From positions 9,810,195 to 9,874,194 of the forward strand of contig NC_086384.1 in NCBI RefSeq assembly GCF_036588685.1: a DNA stretch of 64,000 nt, in the 5' to 3' direction. Source of the DNA: Mytilus trossulus (lineage: Eukaryota; Mollusca; Bivalvia; Mytilida; Mytilidae). Both the position numbers and the translations under genes were made by a program. Position 1 is the stretch's first letter. The number at the start of each line of letters is the position of its first letter. A model generated the notes under the pieces. The model saw only the letters and a program-made list of their open reading frames with translations, was not told the origin of the DNA and made no database searches. Shown here piece by piece: positions 1 through 11,289 of the stretch.

Positions 1-479
1 ATTCTAGAACTAATAAACTTTATTCGATCCATTTCATAGTCTATCGTAGTAAACGTACATGACGTGACGACATAATTTACACGAACAAATGAAAATATAT
101 CATCAATTAATTAAGTGCTTGATTTGTCTGACACCAAAATCTATACTGCTCGTTGCTGAAATGGAAACGAGTGCCTATATCAACCAATTTCACAACACAT
201 AACATATAACCTGCCTAAGCACACCAAAAGTATTATAAAACAAAAATTAATACTACAGATGACCATTTCAATGAGTTGATTTCTAAATTTGAAACCAACT
301 TTAATTTTAATATTTTCAGTATATTTGTGTTCGTATTTATTATTTTAGATACATGTCGAGCCTAACAACAGTTTTAATGTATATAAATACTTTTGATCTT
401 TTTAATTCGGTTTTGAAAAGGAATTGGTTTAAGTTTTGAATTATAAGTAAATAATCAGCTTTCAATATGTTCTAAGCCT
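1..479. other. AT-rich sequence without a supported feature
   Basis: No open frame of note, no recognisable repeat and no splice-flanked exon is seen on either strand here. Confidence 0.5.
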
Positions 480-600
480 GTTGAATTCAGTCAGGAATAT
501 GACAGTTGTTTCCTATTCGTTTGACGTGTTTAACCCTTTTTATGCTATTTGATAAGGGATTGTTCGTTTTGAATTTTTCATGGCTTTTTTTCATTTATTC
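480..600 (+). repeat. Dispersed repeat P (tail-type copy)
   Basis: The core 'ggaatatgacagttgt' followed by a 'ttcgtttgacgtgtttaacc' block and ending near 'gttttgaatttttc' matches six to eight other places in the window, in both orientations. The fixed right end and variable left end suggest a retroposed SINE or LINE tail, but no coding part is visible. Confidence 0.7.
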
Positions 601-803
601 ATACAATGCTTAAAATGTTAAATCATATATTACATAATTTAAAATCAGCGTTGAAGTTCAAACATCGCAAGGTATGGGTTAAACAAGAACAGATAGCAAC
701 AAAGGCATACCCTGTCGACGCCTATATTTTCCGTTCACTAGATTTTGTTTATTATTTCTATTTATGTATCCCTGTTTATTACTGATATCGTGTTTGTATT
801 ACT

Positions 804-1007
804 TCAAAAGATCGATGTAGGATAAAAAACTTAAATCAAAAAGTTTGGGGGTGGGGGTTAAAATTCTACAAGTTTTGTAATCTAAAATTTTTACATATAT
901 CCCTATTAGTAAATCGATTTTTCCCAAATTAAGTTAAGAGGGGGTGGGAGGGTCAGTGAAAAAACTATATGTGAATTAAGTTTTTTTATCCTACATTGAA
1001 CTTTTGA
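804..1007. mobile_element. MITE-like element with ~31-bp terminal inverted repeats
   Basis: The left end (tcaaaagatcgatgtaggat, then an A-run and cttaa) is the inverted counterpart of the right end (ttaag, T-run, atcctacattgaacttttga), with a few mismatches. The 204-bp element has no coding capacity and an internal G-rich strand (gggggtggggg and gagggggtgggaggg). It is therefore a non-autonomous DNA transposon or a fold-back repeat. No target-site duplication is obvious, so the superfamily cannot be assigned. Confidence 0.65.
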
Positions 1008-1112
1008 GTCGTCCCTTATTATGACACCTGCTGCTAAGCAGTAATTGTTTCGCTACTGATATAACTTTTTAAATATCGTGTTATGCATATCGTTTTAAAA
1101 AAATGCAAAAAA

Positions 1113-1250
1113 GGGACAAAAGATACCAGAGAGATAGTCAAACTCATAGATTGAAAATAAACTGACAACGCCATAGCTAAAAATAAAAAGACAAACAGAC
1201 AAATTATAGTACAGACGACAACTAAAGACTACAACTATTAGGACAAAATT
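1113..1250 (+). repeat. Dispersed repeat Q
   Basis: The block 'gggacaaaagatacca' with 'gtcaaactcat' and 'actgacaacgcca' recurs at 28068-28240 and, shortened, near 30775-30850. It directly abuts a copy of repeat P, so P and Q may be parts of one longer mussel element. Confidence 0.65.
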
Positions 1251-1252
1251 GT

Positions 1253-1375
1253 ATAAGTCAGAAACATGAGAGTTGTCATCTATTCGTTTGATGAGTTTAA
1301 GCTTTCGATTTTGTCATTTGATGAGGAACTTTCCGTTTTGAATTTTCCTCGGATTTCAGTATTATCGAGATTTTA
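1253..1375 (+). repeat. Dispersed repeat P, second copy
   Basis: Diverged copy of the 480-600 repeat: 'gtcatctattcgtttgatga' followed by 'aactttccgttttgaatttt'. Confidence 0.65.
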
Positions 1376-2298
1376 CTTTCGACCCTACACGGTTTTGTAG
1401 TTCATGAATATGCATGCTTTCAGACAATTTATCTTTTCATTTGCAATCCAGCAATTTGCAGAAAGATATGTTCAAACGCACTTGTGTCGGTATTAATGTT
1501 GATTATAAGTTTCCAGGGTACGTTTAAGCTGGTATCAAGAGCTATTGTTACTGGCAGGATTTACTTCCATATATTGAACGAAATTTCTCAGACCTTATGT
1601 GGTAATTGTTTTAAATCTAAGATTGTTCCTCAAATCTACAACCATGCCTTATATTTGGTATTTTATAAAAAAAAAAAAAAAATCACTCAGTATTAATCTA
1701 AAGCATACAGTTCACTAAAATTATACTTAAAACAGATTTTTCGCGCAATGAAAGCATATTCATATCTTTCTTTTTTTAATGATGCTTTTTAAACAGAGGC
1801 ATGTAATTATCATTCCCGCTTGGTGATTTACTATTTGACCTGCACATTAATTTTCCTTTTTTTTAAATTGAATAATAAAATATTATTAATGCATTTTATC
1901 AAAGCAAAAAAACATATTTGGCACAGTTGTACTGAACCAAATCTGAAGATATTTTATTTCTAATCAGAAATGAAAATGATTGCATTCCGGTGAAACACTT
2001 ATTGCATTAATTGCTTGTTAATGTTACTTTTAAGTTAACTCATTGATATTAAATTGAATTGATATGAAAATCAACAAATGAATTATTTTTACAGAAAGTT
2101 TACATACTGTTTGTTTAAAAATGCGTTATCTGATTTAGTACAAAAGTGTTGGTTGTTTTAAATACCTTTTAAAGTGTGTTTTTCTTAATAAAATAACCAA
2201 GAGTTCAAGTACATTTAAAAGTGTGTTTTTTGTGAATGAAATGACCTAAAGTTAAGAAATTCAAAGTTGATTTTATGTACCCTCCATAATACATAATA
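1376..2298. other. AT-rich sequence without a supported feature
   Basis: A 70-codon open frame at 1484-1696 runs into a poly-A stretch and shows no protein-like features. Nothing else stands out. Confidence 0.5.
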
Positions 2299-2660
2299 TA
2301 AAAAAGAAGATGTGGTATGATTGCCAATGAGACAACTATCCACAAAAGATCAAAATGACACAGACATTAACAAACATAGGTCACCGTGTGTCCTTCAACA
2401 ATGAGCAAATTCATACTGCGTAGACAGTTATAAACGGCCCCGAGAAGACAATGTAACACAATACAAACGAAAAAACTAACAGCCTTATTTATGTAAAGAA
2501 AATATGAATGAAAAAAACAAATATGTAATACATAAACAAACGACAATCGCTGAATTTACAGCTCATTTTGAAAATCTATTTCTTTCCCATCATAAACAAA
2601 GGCAGATAAAAACAAGTAATAGTGCAACCTGTAAGACGTAAGGTTTAAATTCAAATATAG
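2299..2660 (-). mobile_element. Retroelement 3' tail copy, family T1
   Basis: It starts with 'gatgtggtatgattgccaat', then the 'gagacaactatccacaaaag' block, a GGTCACCG block and an 'aagacaatgtaacacaatac' block. Related copies lie at 8990-9080, 14560-14735, 51765-52200, 56540-56765, 60675-60825, 61740-61930 and 63510-63655. The longest copy (51765-52200) shares a 'tgggacag...gcggggttaaacatgtt' block with the 3' region of the RT element at 24205-25680, so this family is probably the 3' end of a related retroelement. The element runs antisense to the given strand. Confidence 0.7.
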
Positions 2661-2886
2661 ATATTATTTTAAACACTCAGTCTGACATTATTTTTTATCG
2701 TGTATTAAATATCAAATATGATAACAGGAACCAAAAGAAAATAATTTGTAGTTTGATTTCTATAGGCTTTATTTTCCTTTATAAAAATTGTATCATTATA
2801 TAATAAGATTGTAATGGCTAGTTTTTATTAACTAGTGAAATTTTCGAAGGCTACATGATTATAACCAAAGTATATTTTTAAACAAA

Positions 2887-2892
2887 TTTATT
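2887..2892 (-). promoter_or_regulatory. Polyadenylation signal of the 3013-4139 gene
   Basis: AATAAA on the minus strand (tttatt on plus), about 120 nt past the stop codon. It gives a short 3' UTR in keeping with a compact peptide gene. Confidence 0.5.
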
Positions 2893-3012
2893 CAATAAAT
2901 ACATACGTTAAATAAATATATCCAATAAATAAATGAGACAGAGTAATCACTAGAGTAAGTTTGAAAGTCATGGCTAGAATGAACACAGAAGGTAACAGAA
3001 AATTACAATCAG

Positions 3013-4139
3013 TTATCTCTGTCCTTGATGAAGAATTGGATAAAGTACCTCTAAACCATTCGGAAGTTGTGGTCTATTTGTACTTGTTAAAACTCTCCGC
3101 TGATGTAGTGCTGCTAATTCACGCAATCGCCGTAAAGTTGGATTTTCTGTTAATTGTGCAGTGCTAAATCCACCAGTTGAATGCGATATTGAATCAAAAG
3201 ATCGTCTATTACGGTCCATACGTAAATTTCTTTTCCTTGATCTCCGTGTTTGTTTTGTATTTCTTGACAGTTGGTCGTTAAGTAAGCCGGATAGTATGTC
3301 ATTTTCCATTTGTAATGTATCTATAGTTTCCAAATAGTGTTGTAAAATTTCAGCATTGTACATGTCATTTTCCAAATCAAGGATTGAAATGCTATCTTGT
3401 AAGTCCGAGTGTATCAACTGATCATCTTCTACATTTACATCTCTCTGAAATAAAAGCAGTCAATGTATAATAGGCATAGTGTAATTTTATTAATAATAAC
3501 AATGATATACAAAAAAGGCATATTAGGCGCTGTAACTTTTTTACGATATTTACTTATATAAATAGCCTTCCATTCATTTGTTAGCATTTTTTTTATAACT
3601 TTAATTCTATTATTTATTTGTTTATTTATTTATCTATCTATTATTTTATCTATCTGTTTATTTACTCATTATTTATTAATTATACATAAATTTATTTATT
3701 CAAATAATTTTTTTTAAATTGTGTGTAAGAATATTATAATCATAAAAATTTAGAATTGATATTTTTATTTAAAAAAAATGGTTTTTGTATTTAAAAACTA
3801 TATAAAAAAAATCAGTTATTAAGTTTCATATCAATAATGATAAAAAATTCGTGCACGAAAATTATGGTTGAAAAATCGTTCTTTGTAAGTACAAAAAACG
3901 TAAAATCCATTCCTTAGACAGATTTTAGTATTTATTTTTATTTTTATTATTGTAATAACTTTTTTTTAGATAATGTATTTCAAAATAATTTTGTAAAATA
4001 AATAAAAGTTAAAATATTACAAATAGTTGAATTATGTGACAAAAAGCTTTATAATACATACCTTATTTACAGGGATAGCGTGAACTGCAGATATAAAACA
4101 AAGTGTCCAACATATTTTTGCAATCATAGTTCTGTCCAT
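3013..4139 (-). CDS. Secreted peptide precursor, two exons (neuropeptide-like)
   Basis: Coding sequence is exon 1 (4139-4062, 26 codons) joined in phase 0 to exon 2 (3444-3013, 143 codons plus TAA), 169 aa. Exon 1 encodes a classical signal peptide, cleavage expected after ...CFISAVHA. The donor reads AAG|GTATGT and the acceptor TTTTATTTCAG|AG, both canonical. Residues about 28-85 are acidic and helix-prone (LENDMYNAEILQHYLETI). Residues 93-107 are very basic (RRSRKR, then NRR), and after that comes SFDSISHSTGGF (108-119). Further RR pairs at 131-132 and 142-143 could release more peptides. There is no cysteine after the signal. The FDSIS...GGF core resembles pedal-peptide/orcokinin peptides, but those precursors usually hold many copies and this has one. 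A linear cationic antimicrobial precursor is the main alternative. That the gene is real is well supported; the function is inferred. Confidence 0.8.
3445..4061 (-). other. Intron of the secreted peptide gene
   Basis: 617-bp GT-AG intron, very AT-rich, with a tattta/tctatcta microsatellite near 3600-3720. The branch and pyrimidine region before the acceptor is 'ttgactgcttttatttcag'. Confidence 0.8.
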
Positions 4140-4189
4140 GTTTGTTTTCTAATATTATGTTTATTTAATTTTTGTTTCAGACGTTTCAA

Positions 4190-4197
4190 CTTATATA
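4190..4197 (-). promoter_or_regulatory. TATA box of the secreted peptide gene
   Basis: TATATAAG on the minus strand, 51-58 bp upstream of the ATG. With the usual ~30-bp spacing the start site would fall near 4165, leaving a 5' UTR of roughly 25 nt (ending ...aaaacaaacATGG). Confidence 0.65.
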
Positions 4198-4204
4198 CGG
4201 TAAC

Positions 4205-5753
4205 CATTTACAAATTAAAAAGTCATCTCTGATGCATCTAGGTTGGGGGTAATCATGGGGAGCGCCGCCCACAAAAACTTCAAAAAGCGACCACCTTATC
4301 GCCTCAATGAATTATTTGTTGTACTCTTTAAAACATAAACACAGGTTGAGATGACGAAACGATAATGAAACCTCACCTAAATGTGAATTTAAAATTCATT
4401 CAACACTTCAATTTTATAACTGGATGAGCTTCCTATATGGAACACAGATCATATTTCTTCCATTTTGACCATGCGTGAACATTGTAAATTTTGTAAAATT
4501 ATTATTTACATTAACATGATTGTTTCTGATATAACTATCTGGTAATTAATTACTTGTAATGAATACTATTCCTCTGTTCCCGTTTACGGTTGAAGCCGTG
4601 GTATTGCGGTTACTGGTACTTTAGGTCATGTAAGGCATTTCCGGAGAGCTTAGCACGTGAATGCTGTCGTTAGGCACGTATATACCTTTATTGCGTATTT
4701 TTTATAGTTATATAAAGTTTCTTCTTTATTTCAGGAGTCGTTCCTTTTATATTTAACAAAGCACTTTTAAATTGTTTAATCATGTAAATGTTTGACCGGT
4801 TTCTGCTGTGGCTGAAGCAGTTTTATCAGAATGAGGTTGTTTGAATCTATTCTTAGTCAAATTCATTTTTTTTGTACTTTAGAGGAGAACGACACAAATA
4901 CTAAACAGTCTTTTCTTATGAAATGTTAAGTTTTCAATAAAAAAAAAAAGTGTCTATACAATATGTTCAGACTAAGACTGCTTTTTGGGAATACATTAAA
5001 CGAACATTATCAAATTCGGCCATCAATCTTTCATTTCACAAATTGCAAGACCTTATGGAATAATATTAGAAAACTACTGACTAGTAAAAGAAGATAATAA
5101 TTCATGCTTTTCGCATTTGACAGGAATCTACTATGGCAGAATTAATAAGTATAAGAGATGAAAACACTTAGAAATCAGGCTAATTTAATCAAATAAAAGA
5201 GAAATATACGACAAATACTTGATGATTTTAAAGTACAAAAACCCAGATATTACTTTGAAGTTAAAACTTAATTTCATTCATACGTGTAACACCATTTACC
5301 ATTGACTATTTGAAAGCAATCATTCCATTATAGCATACACAACCATAAGAATGTTTAATCAAGTCATTCGACCTTAATCGAAATGACTATCCAAACCGTG
5401 TATGCATATTGCGGAGTCATTCTTTATCATATGCATTGTATCAATATCATTTATCTTCATCATGCAATGGAGTCGTAAATATTCCTTGTAGCGCGTAATA
5501 TGAGACATATTATACATGGTGAAGTTTCATCATCTAATGGGTCAGGATATGAGTGTTGATGTCATTAGGTTCAGTGCAGACGGGTAAGGAAAATTATGCT
5601 TGTATCATTTTTTATGTTGAATATATCTATATACATGTTCGTTTGATAGGTGGAACAGGAAATGCTTACCCTTCCAGTTCACCTGAAAATTCCCCGGATG
5701 GTTTATTTCCAATACTTTGACTGTCTTTGTAATGTATTTGCTATCGTTATAGG
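4205..5753. other. Upstream flank and intergenic AT-rich sequence
   Basis: It contains a short GC-richer patch at 4230-4310 just upstream of the peptide-gene promoter, otherwise no recognisable gene, repeat or RNA. Confidence 0.45.
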
Positions 5754-7085
5754 AAAAGTAGAGGCTCTAAGGAGCCTGTGTCGCTCACCTTGGTCTATGT
5801 GAATATTAAACAAAGGACGCATATGGATTCATGACAAAATTGTGTTTTGGTGATGGTGATGTGTTTGTACATCTTAATTTACTGAACATTCTAGCTGCTT
5901 ACAATTATCTCTATCTATAATTAACTTGGCCCAGTAGTTTCAGAGGAGAAGATTTTTGTAAAAGATTACTAAGATTTACGAAAAAATGATTAAAACATGA
6001 CTATAAAGGGCAATAACTCCTAAAAGTGTCAACTGACAATTTCAGTCATGTTGACTTATTTGTAGATCTTACTTTGCCAACATCTATTGTTTTTTTACAG
6101 TTTATCTCTATCGATAATAATATTAAAGATAATAACCAAAGACAGCAAAATATCCTTAAAATTACCATTTCAAGAGCAGCAACCCAACAACGGGTTGTCC
6201 GATTCATCTGAAAATTACAGGGCAGATAGATTTTGACCTGATAAACAATTTTACGTCGTGTCAGATTTGCTCATAATGATTTGGTTTTTGAGTTATAAGC
6301 CGAAAACTGAATTTCACCCCTATGTTCTATTTTTAGTCGTGGCGGCCATCTTGGTTGGTTGACCGGGTCACACCACACATTTTTCAAACTAGATACCTAA
6401 ATGATGATTGTGGCCAAGTTTGGTTTAATTTAGCCACGTAGTATCAGAGGAGAAGATTTTTGTAAAAGATAACTAAGATTTACGAAAAATTGTTAAAAAT
6501 TGACTATATAGGGCAATAACTCCTCAAGGGGTAAAATGACCATTTTAGTCATGTTGACTTATTTGTAAATCTCACTTTGCTGAACATTATTGCTGTTTAC
6601 AGTTTATCTCTATCTATAATAATATTCAAGATAATAACCAAAAGCAGCTAAATTTCCTTAAAATTACAAATTCAGGGGCAGCAACACAACAACAGGTTGT
6701 CCGATTCATCTGAAAAATTCAGGGCAGATAGATCTTCACCTTATGAACAATTTTACTCCGTGTCAGATTTGTTCTAAATGCTTTGGTTTTTGAGTTATAA
6801 GCAAAAAACTGCATTTTACCCCTATGATCTATTTTTAGCTGTGGCGGCCATCTTGGTTGGTTGAGCGGGTCATCGGACACAATCTTTAAACAAGATACTC
6901 CAATGATGATTGTGGCAAAGTTTAGTTAAATTAGGCCCAGTTGTTTCAGAGAAGAAGATTTCGTAAAAGTTAACGACGACGGTCGACGACGGAAGACGGA
7001 CGATGACGGACGACGGACGCCGGACGCCGGACGCAAAGTGATGGGAAAAGCTCACTTGGACCTTTGGACCAGGTGAGTTAAAAAG
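5754..7085 (+). mobile_element. Non-autonomous mollusc element with 504-bp internal tandem units
   Basis: The copy begins around 'gaggctctaaggagcctgtg' and ends at 'ggaccaggtgagttaaaaa'. A subterminal inverted pair, CTCACCTTGGTC near 5787 and GGACCAGGTGAG near 7065, brackets it. Inside, a block starting 'cagaggagaagatttttgta' recurs at 5941, 6445 and, shortened, 6947. The right part carries a gac-gga-cgc-rich stretch (6972-7035). I recognise this kind of repeat from mollusc genomes. No protein-coding capacity is evident; a 61-codon frame at 6026 is part of the repeat. Confidence 0.7.
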
Positions 7086-7374
7086 AATCCTTGTTTAAAT
7101 TGGGGTTTTTTAAGCCACGGGGTTGACTTATTTTATTGAACAGTCCAGATACAGCATCAAAATAAATACATATCGGTAAAAAAAACCATTCACAACCAAC
7201 ATCCGGTTTCTTCGAAGACACAGACGCAATAACAGACATTACCAACGAATGGCATAGGGTTTATGAAAACCTGATCCACTAGAACGCAAATAATTAGTCA
7301 AGCATACTCCTGAAATTATTCAAAAGTCTCATCGTGAAAGTATATTGGAAACGATAGTTTATTTGCATTCGTAA

Positions 7375-7885
7375 GAGTAGTTATCAAAGGTACCAGGATT
7401 ATAATTTAAGACGCCAGACGCGCGTTTCGTCTATTTCAGACTCATCAGGGACGCTCATATCAAAATATTTGTAAAGCCAAACAATTACAAAGTTGAAGAG
7501 CATTGAGGATCCAAAATTCCAAAAAGTGTCAAATACGGCTACGGTAATCTATGCCTGGGATATGAAAATCTTTAGTTTTTTTTTAAATTTCAAAGTTTTG
7601 TAACAGGAAATTTACTAAAATGACCACATTATTGATATTCATGTCAACACCGAAGTGTTGACTACTGGGCTGGTGATACCCTCGGGGACGAAACGTCCAC
7701 CAGCAGTGGCAGCAACCCAGTGGTGTTAATAGTTATCAAAGGTACCAGGATTATAATTTAGTACGCCAGACGCGCGTTTCGTCTACAGAAGACTCATCAG
7801 TGACGCTCATATCAAAATATTTATAAAGCTAAACATTTACAAAGTCGAAGAGCATTGAGGATCCAATATTCCAAAAAGTATTCGT
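7375..7885 (+). repeat. 355-bp family repeat, one full unit plus partial second
   Basis: The unit starts 'gttatcaaaggtaccaggat', carries 'gccagacgcgcgtttcgtct', and ends with an 'accagcagtggcagcaaccc' block. The second unit starts about 352 bp after the first and breaks off near 7885. Other members are at 14409-14570 (minus), 15400-15520, 27690-27900 (degenerate), 29890-30645, 36899-37140, 42816-43272 and 47404-47552 (minus). Confidence 0.85.
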
Positions 7886-8718
7886 TAGAGACCAGTAGTG
7901 GACGGAAGTTTAATGTTAGCTACTTTTTTTTTATTTTGTATAAAAAAGAGGCAGAAGATACATATAGGGAAAACACAAATAAGTCGAAGAGAAATGGATT
8001 ACGCCATGGCAACAATAAAAAAAAGACTTAAAGTTTTGGAAAGACAAAATATACAGCTCAAAAAAACACGTATCCTGTCAAAAGCTGATAAATATATACA
8101 CTATATTTTAATTGTTTTATTCGAAAGAAGACACAAAGGTAGCTTTTGCATAATTTCTGCTTTCAATTTGTTCAAAAATTATCTACGTATCATCTTGAAA
8201 CCCAAACTTTTGTTTTTTTCTTAAAATGAAACATAAATATGGTACTGTGTTGATTTTATTATTTGTTAGGTGTTCAACTTAACTTAAAAATAATGTTAGG
8301 ATTTTCGAGGGTCTAGACGTTTAACGAAATAAAAGCATTGTACATGTTGTACCTATTGATTAACCGAGCTTTAACAATACGGCATTAGCTCGCCAGTTCT
8401 TATTAAATTTATTTTCAGTCATACTAGATGAAGACCACACGGTATAATATTTTTTACATATTATATTTCTATAATTGATTATTAGTTAACACATAAGTAA
8501 GAAATTCACAATGAATCATTAAAAGTACTTTTCTATTTGATCCAATATTTTTATTTATTTAAAACTATGTGAAAGTTGAGACTTGACCTGGCAACTTTGT
8601 TGTTTTACAAACATAGGCATTGTGAGTAATACCCCCTATTCAAGGTGTTATATACATCCATATCAGCATGTTTTATCTCTGATCTCTCATGTAGATTAAT
8701 GTTTCTAATGTACTTTAA
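7886..8718. other. No supported gene
   Basis: A 108-codon open frame (7898-8224, plus) is Lys/Ile-rich with no domain, starts inside repeat-adjacent sequence and is probably chance. The rest is AT-rich. Confidence 0.4.
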
Positions 8719-8980
8719 ATATAAGGTATTTCATTCATAAAACTCCACGCTATCAGGCATTTATGTGAACAAAAGGTTATATTTTAATAATGTTATGGTT
8801 CATTCGGACTATTTCTGTATAATTCAAATTGATCCATTTATTCTCCAATATAAATTATGTTTCATTCATGAAATCCACGTCATCATGTCTTCGTGTGAAC
8901 ATTAGTGAATATCGTATGGGTCGTTTAAACTTTTCCCATATTAACTATTTCATTCATCTGTCCCCAATTATAAATTATGT
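8719..8980 (+). repeat. Degenerate ~129-bp tandem duplication
   Basis: 'tttcattcataaaactccac' at 8730 and 'tttcattcatgaaatccacg' at 8859 begin two diverged units. 'tataaattatg' begins the second unit near 8849 and a partial third near 8969. Confidence 0.55.
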
Positions 8981-8989
8981 TAAACGGTA

Positions 8990-9080
8990 TAAAAAAGAAA
9001 ATGTGGTATGATTGCCAATGAGACAACTGTCCACAAGAGACCACAATAGCACAGACATTAACAACTTTGGGTCACCGTAA
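8990..9080 (-). mobile_element. Short T1 tail copy
   Basis: 'atgtggtatgattgccaatg' followed by the gagacaactgtccacaagag block; same orientation as 2299-2660, severely 5'-truncated. Confidence 0.7.
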
Positions 9081-9158
9081 TTCTTTTAGTGCAAATAACA
9101 AAAATTCATTATATATTAATATAACCTACATGTGGGTAAATTCCGCCTTCCGGGTAGT

Positions 9159-9480
9159 TTAATTTGGTATTGCTACTTTCTTTATGTTTTTGTTTTCAAC
9201 AAAAAGTAAAATAAAAAAAAAAATGAAGGCAACAGTAGTATACCGCTGTTCAAAACTCATAAATCCATGGACAAAAAACAAAATCGGGGTAACAAACCAA
9301 AGCCGAGCGAAACGCATTAAATATAAGAGGAGAACAACGACACAACACCGAAACGCAACACACACAGAAACAGACCAATCATCAGACAAAACACCACGAG
9401 AATAACAAAGGTAACATGAAAACCAAATACATGAATTTGGGATAGACAAGTACCGTGCCACGTCTTATCTCAATATCTCA
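9159..9480. repeat. Dispersed repeat with 'aacagtagtataccgctgtt' block
   Basis: The block beginning 'aacagtagtataccgctgtt' and running through 'gagaacaacgacacaacacc' reappears, diverged, at 41715-41885 and as a fragment at 32985-33010. The 100-codon minus frame here is a by-product of the repeat. Confidence 0.6.
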
Positions 9481-9539
9481 AAAATAAGAGAAAACACAAA
9501 CGTTAAAATGCAACACAAAGAGAAACGAACAATATTATA

Positions 9540-9785
9540 ACAATGACCATCTTCCTGACTTGGTACAGGACACTTTTAAAGGGGAATAAAAGTGGTGGGT
9601 TGAACCTGGTTTTAAGGCATGCCAAACATCGCACTTTAAAAAAACACTCTTTGGAAAATTCAAAACAGAAAGTCCGTAATGAATTTGCAAAATCACACGC
9701 ATCAAACGAATTGACTACAACCGTCATATTCCTGACTTGGTACAGACATACAGATAGAAATATAGATGATATTTCTATCTGTATG
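9540..9785 (-). repeat. Repeat P copies ending in a perfect hairpin
   Basis: Two 'cctgacttggtacag' blocks (near 9551 and 9731) flank a reversed copy of repeat P ('ttcaaaacagaaagtccgta'). The right end is the 17-bp perfect inverted repeat at 9747-9785. Confidence 0.6.
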
Positions 9786-10670
9786 CATCATTAAGGTGCG
9801 GGAAAAGGAAGATGCAGGAATGATGGTAAAAACTAAGTGTCTCTTCCGATATCTTCTTCAATTAAACAGATATTTTAAATTACACGATTCTTCACTTTCA
9901 AATCGAGCTTATATAGTTAAAGTTGCTACACGCAGAAGATTTTGAATCTACAGTTTACAAATGTATGACAACACTGTGAAATAAATGTGTTTATATGAAA
10001 AGGGAAATGTCATCCCATCTTGAAAAAGGCACTTGTTACAAAATGGTTGATGAAACCTGGTTCTACATTTGTATGACAGTCGTATATAATTCCATTATAT
10101 TGACTAAAACAAGTTTAAGCAAAACTAACAGGCATAACAGGTAAAAATGTCAAACATTAGGGACGGCAGCCAAAATTGTGTTATAATCTTAATCTCTGTA
10201 AAAGCAAATAATGTTTTCAATAAAGAAATGGTGAACTGAGGGCTTTAGTCTTTTTATTGCATAATTAGTTCCTTCGATGCAAAACATCAGCTGTTCATGT
10301 GTCACGTAGACCTTGAACAAATTCAAAATAAAAAAAAATAAGCTTTTGATATTACTATGCTTTCCGTCCTTGAACCATACCACATGACTAAAATGAGAAA
10401 AGAAACAGTACGTGTGGACATTGGTAAAACCAGTTTGTTAAAATATAGATGAATCACACAAAAGATATGTATCTAATAATTTAATGAGTACCTACGCTTT
10501 GTGTCAAACAAATTACAGATTTGATTTCCGCAAGAAAGAAGCCTAACAATCAGTGTTTTCGTTGGTTCATGCCTTTCGTTCTAATTTTGTGTTCTTCATT
10601 AATTGTATTGTATAAATCTATGAAGGAGAATATACACCATAATCAAACATTTTTTTTTAATTTGTAATAA
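9786..10670. other. AT-rich sequence without a supported gene
   Basis: A fragment near 10040-10130 ('tgtatgacagtcgtatataa') belongs to a repeat also present near 33253. No exon or RNA is recognised. Confidence 0.45.
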
Positions 10671-10910
10671 GCAGTTTTTAAATTTGTAAAATGCAATTTT
10701 TAAATTTGTAAAATGCAATTTTTAAATTTGTAAAATGCAATTTCTCTTAATTTGTAACATTTTTTATTTTTCAATCGGTTACAACTAATTCTATATTATT
10801 TAATTTGTGAAATATAACTTCTTCATAAGTCAATGCGACTTTTGTATTTGTTAACGTATTTTCTTCGTTCATTTCATGAAATTCTACGTTTTTCAATTTG
10901 TGAAATGTTA
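10671..10910 (+). repeat. 22-bp minisatellite, decaying outward
   Basis: Three near-perfect units of 'tttttaaatttgtaaaatgc' plus aa, followed to about 10910 by diverged versions keeping the 'aatttgtgaaat' core. Confidence 0.75.
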
Positions 10911-11129
10911 TTTCTCTTTTGACTCAGGTTTTGGGAAAATGTGCCCTTGGTCATGTTGGTGTTATTGTTACTTTTGCCAGCCAATGATAAGTTCCATTTC
11001 TCAAACCAAAACTACAAGTAACAAATCAAAAGTTTATACATCAAAAATGAATTAATTCCACAATATTCCGAAACTAGCTATTGTGGATTAATGTCTCCTC
11101 GTACATCAGCAAACTCGCATTCACATAAC

Positions 11130-11285
11130 TCGTACCCAATATTTACCATCTCGTACCCAATATTTACCATCTCGTACCCAATATTTACCATCTCGTACCC
11201 AATATTTACCATCTCGTACCCAATATTTACCATCTCGTACCCAATATTTACTAGCAAGAACTTCTGCTAACTCGTACCCAATATA
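11130..11285 (+). repeat. 21-bp minisatellite
   Basis: The unit 'tcgtacccaatatttaccat' plus c starts at 11130, 11151, 11172, 11193, 11214 and 11235, with one more partial unit at 11272 after a short interruption. Confidence 0.9.
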
Positions 11286-11289
11286 ATTT

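Noticed and set aside
9159..9461. 100-codon Cys/Phe-rich minus frame resembling a membrane protein
   Set aside because: It is the reverse reading of a dispersed repeat found again, with broken frames, at 41715-41885.
11130..11285. CRISPR-like array of short regular repeats
   Set aside because: The units are contiguous with no unique spacers, and the genome is animal; it is a minisatellite.
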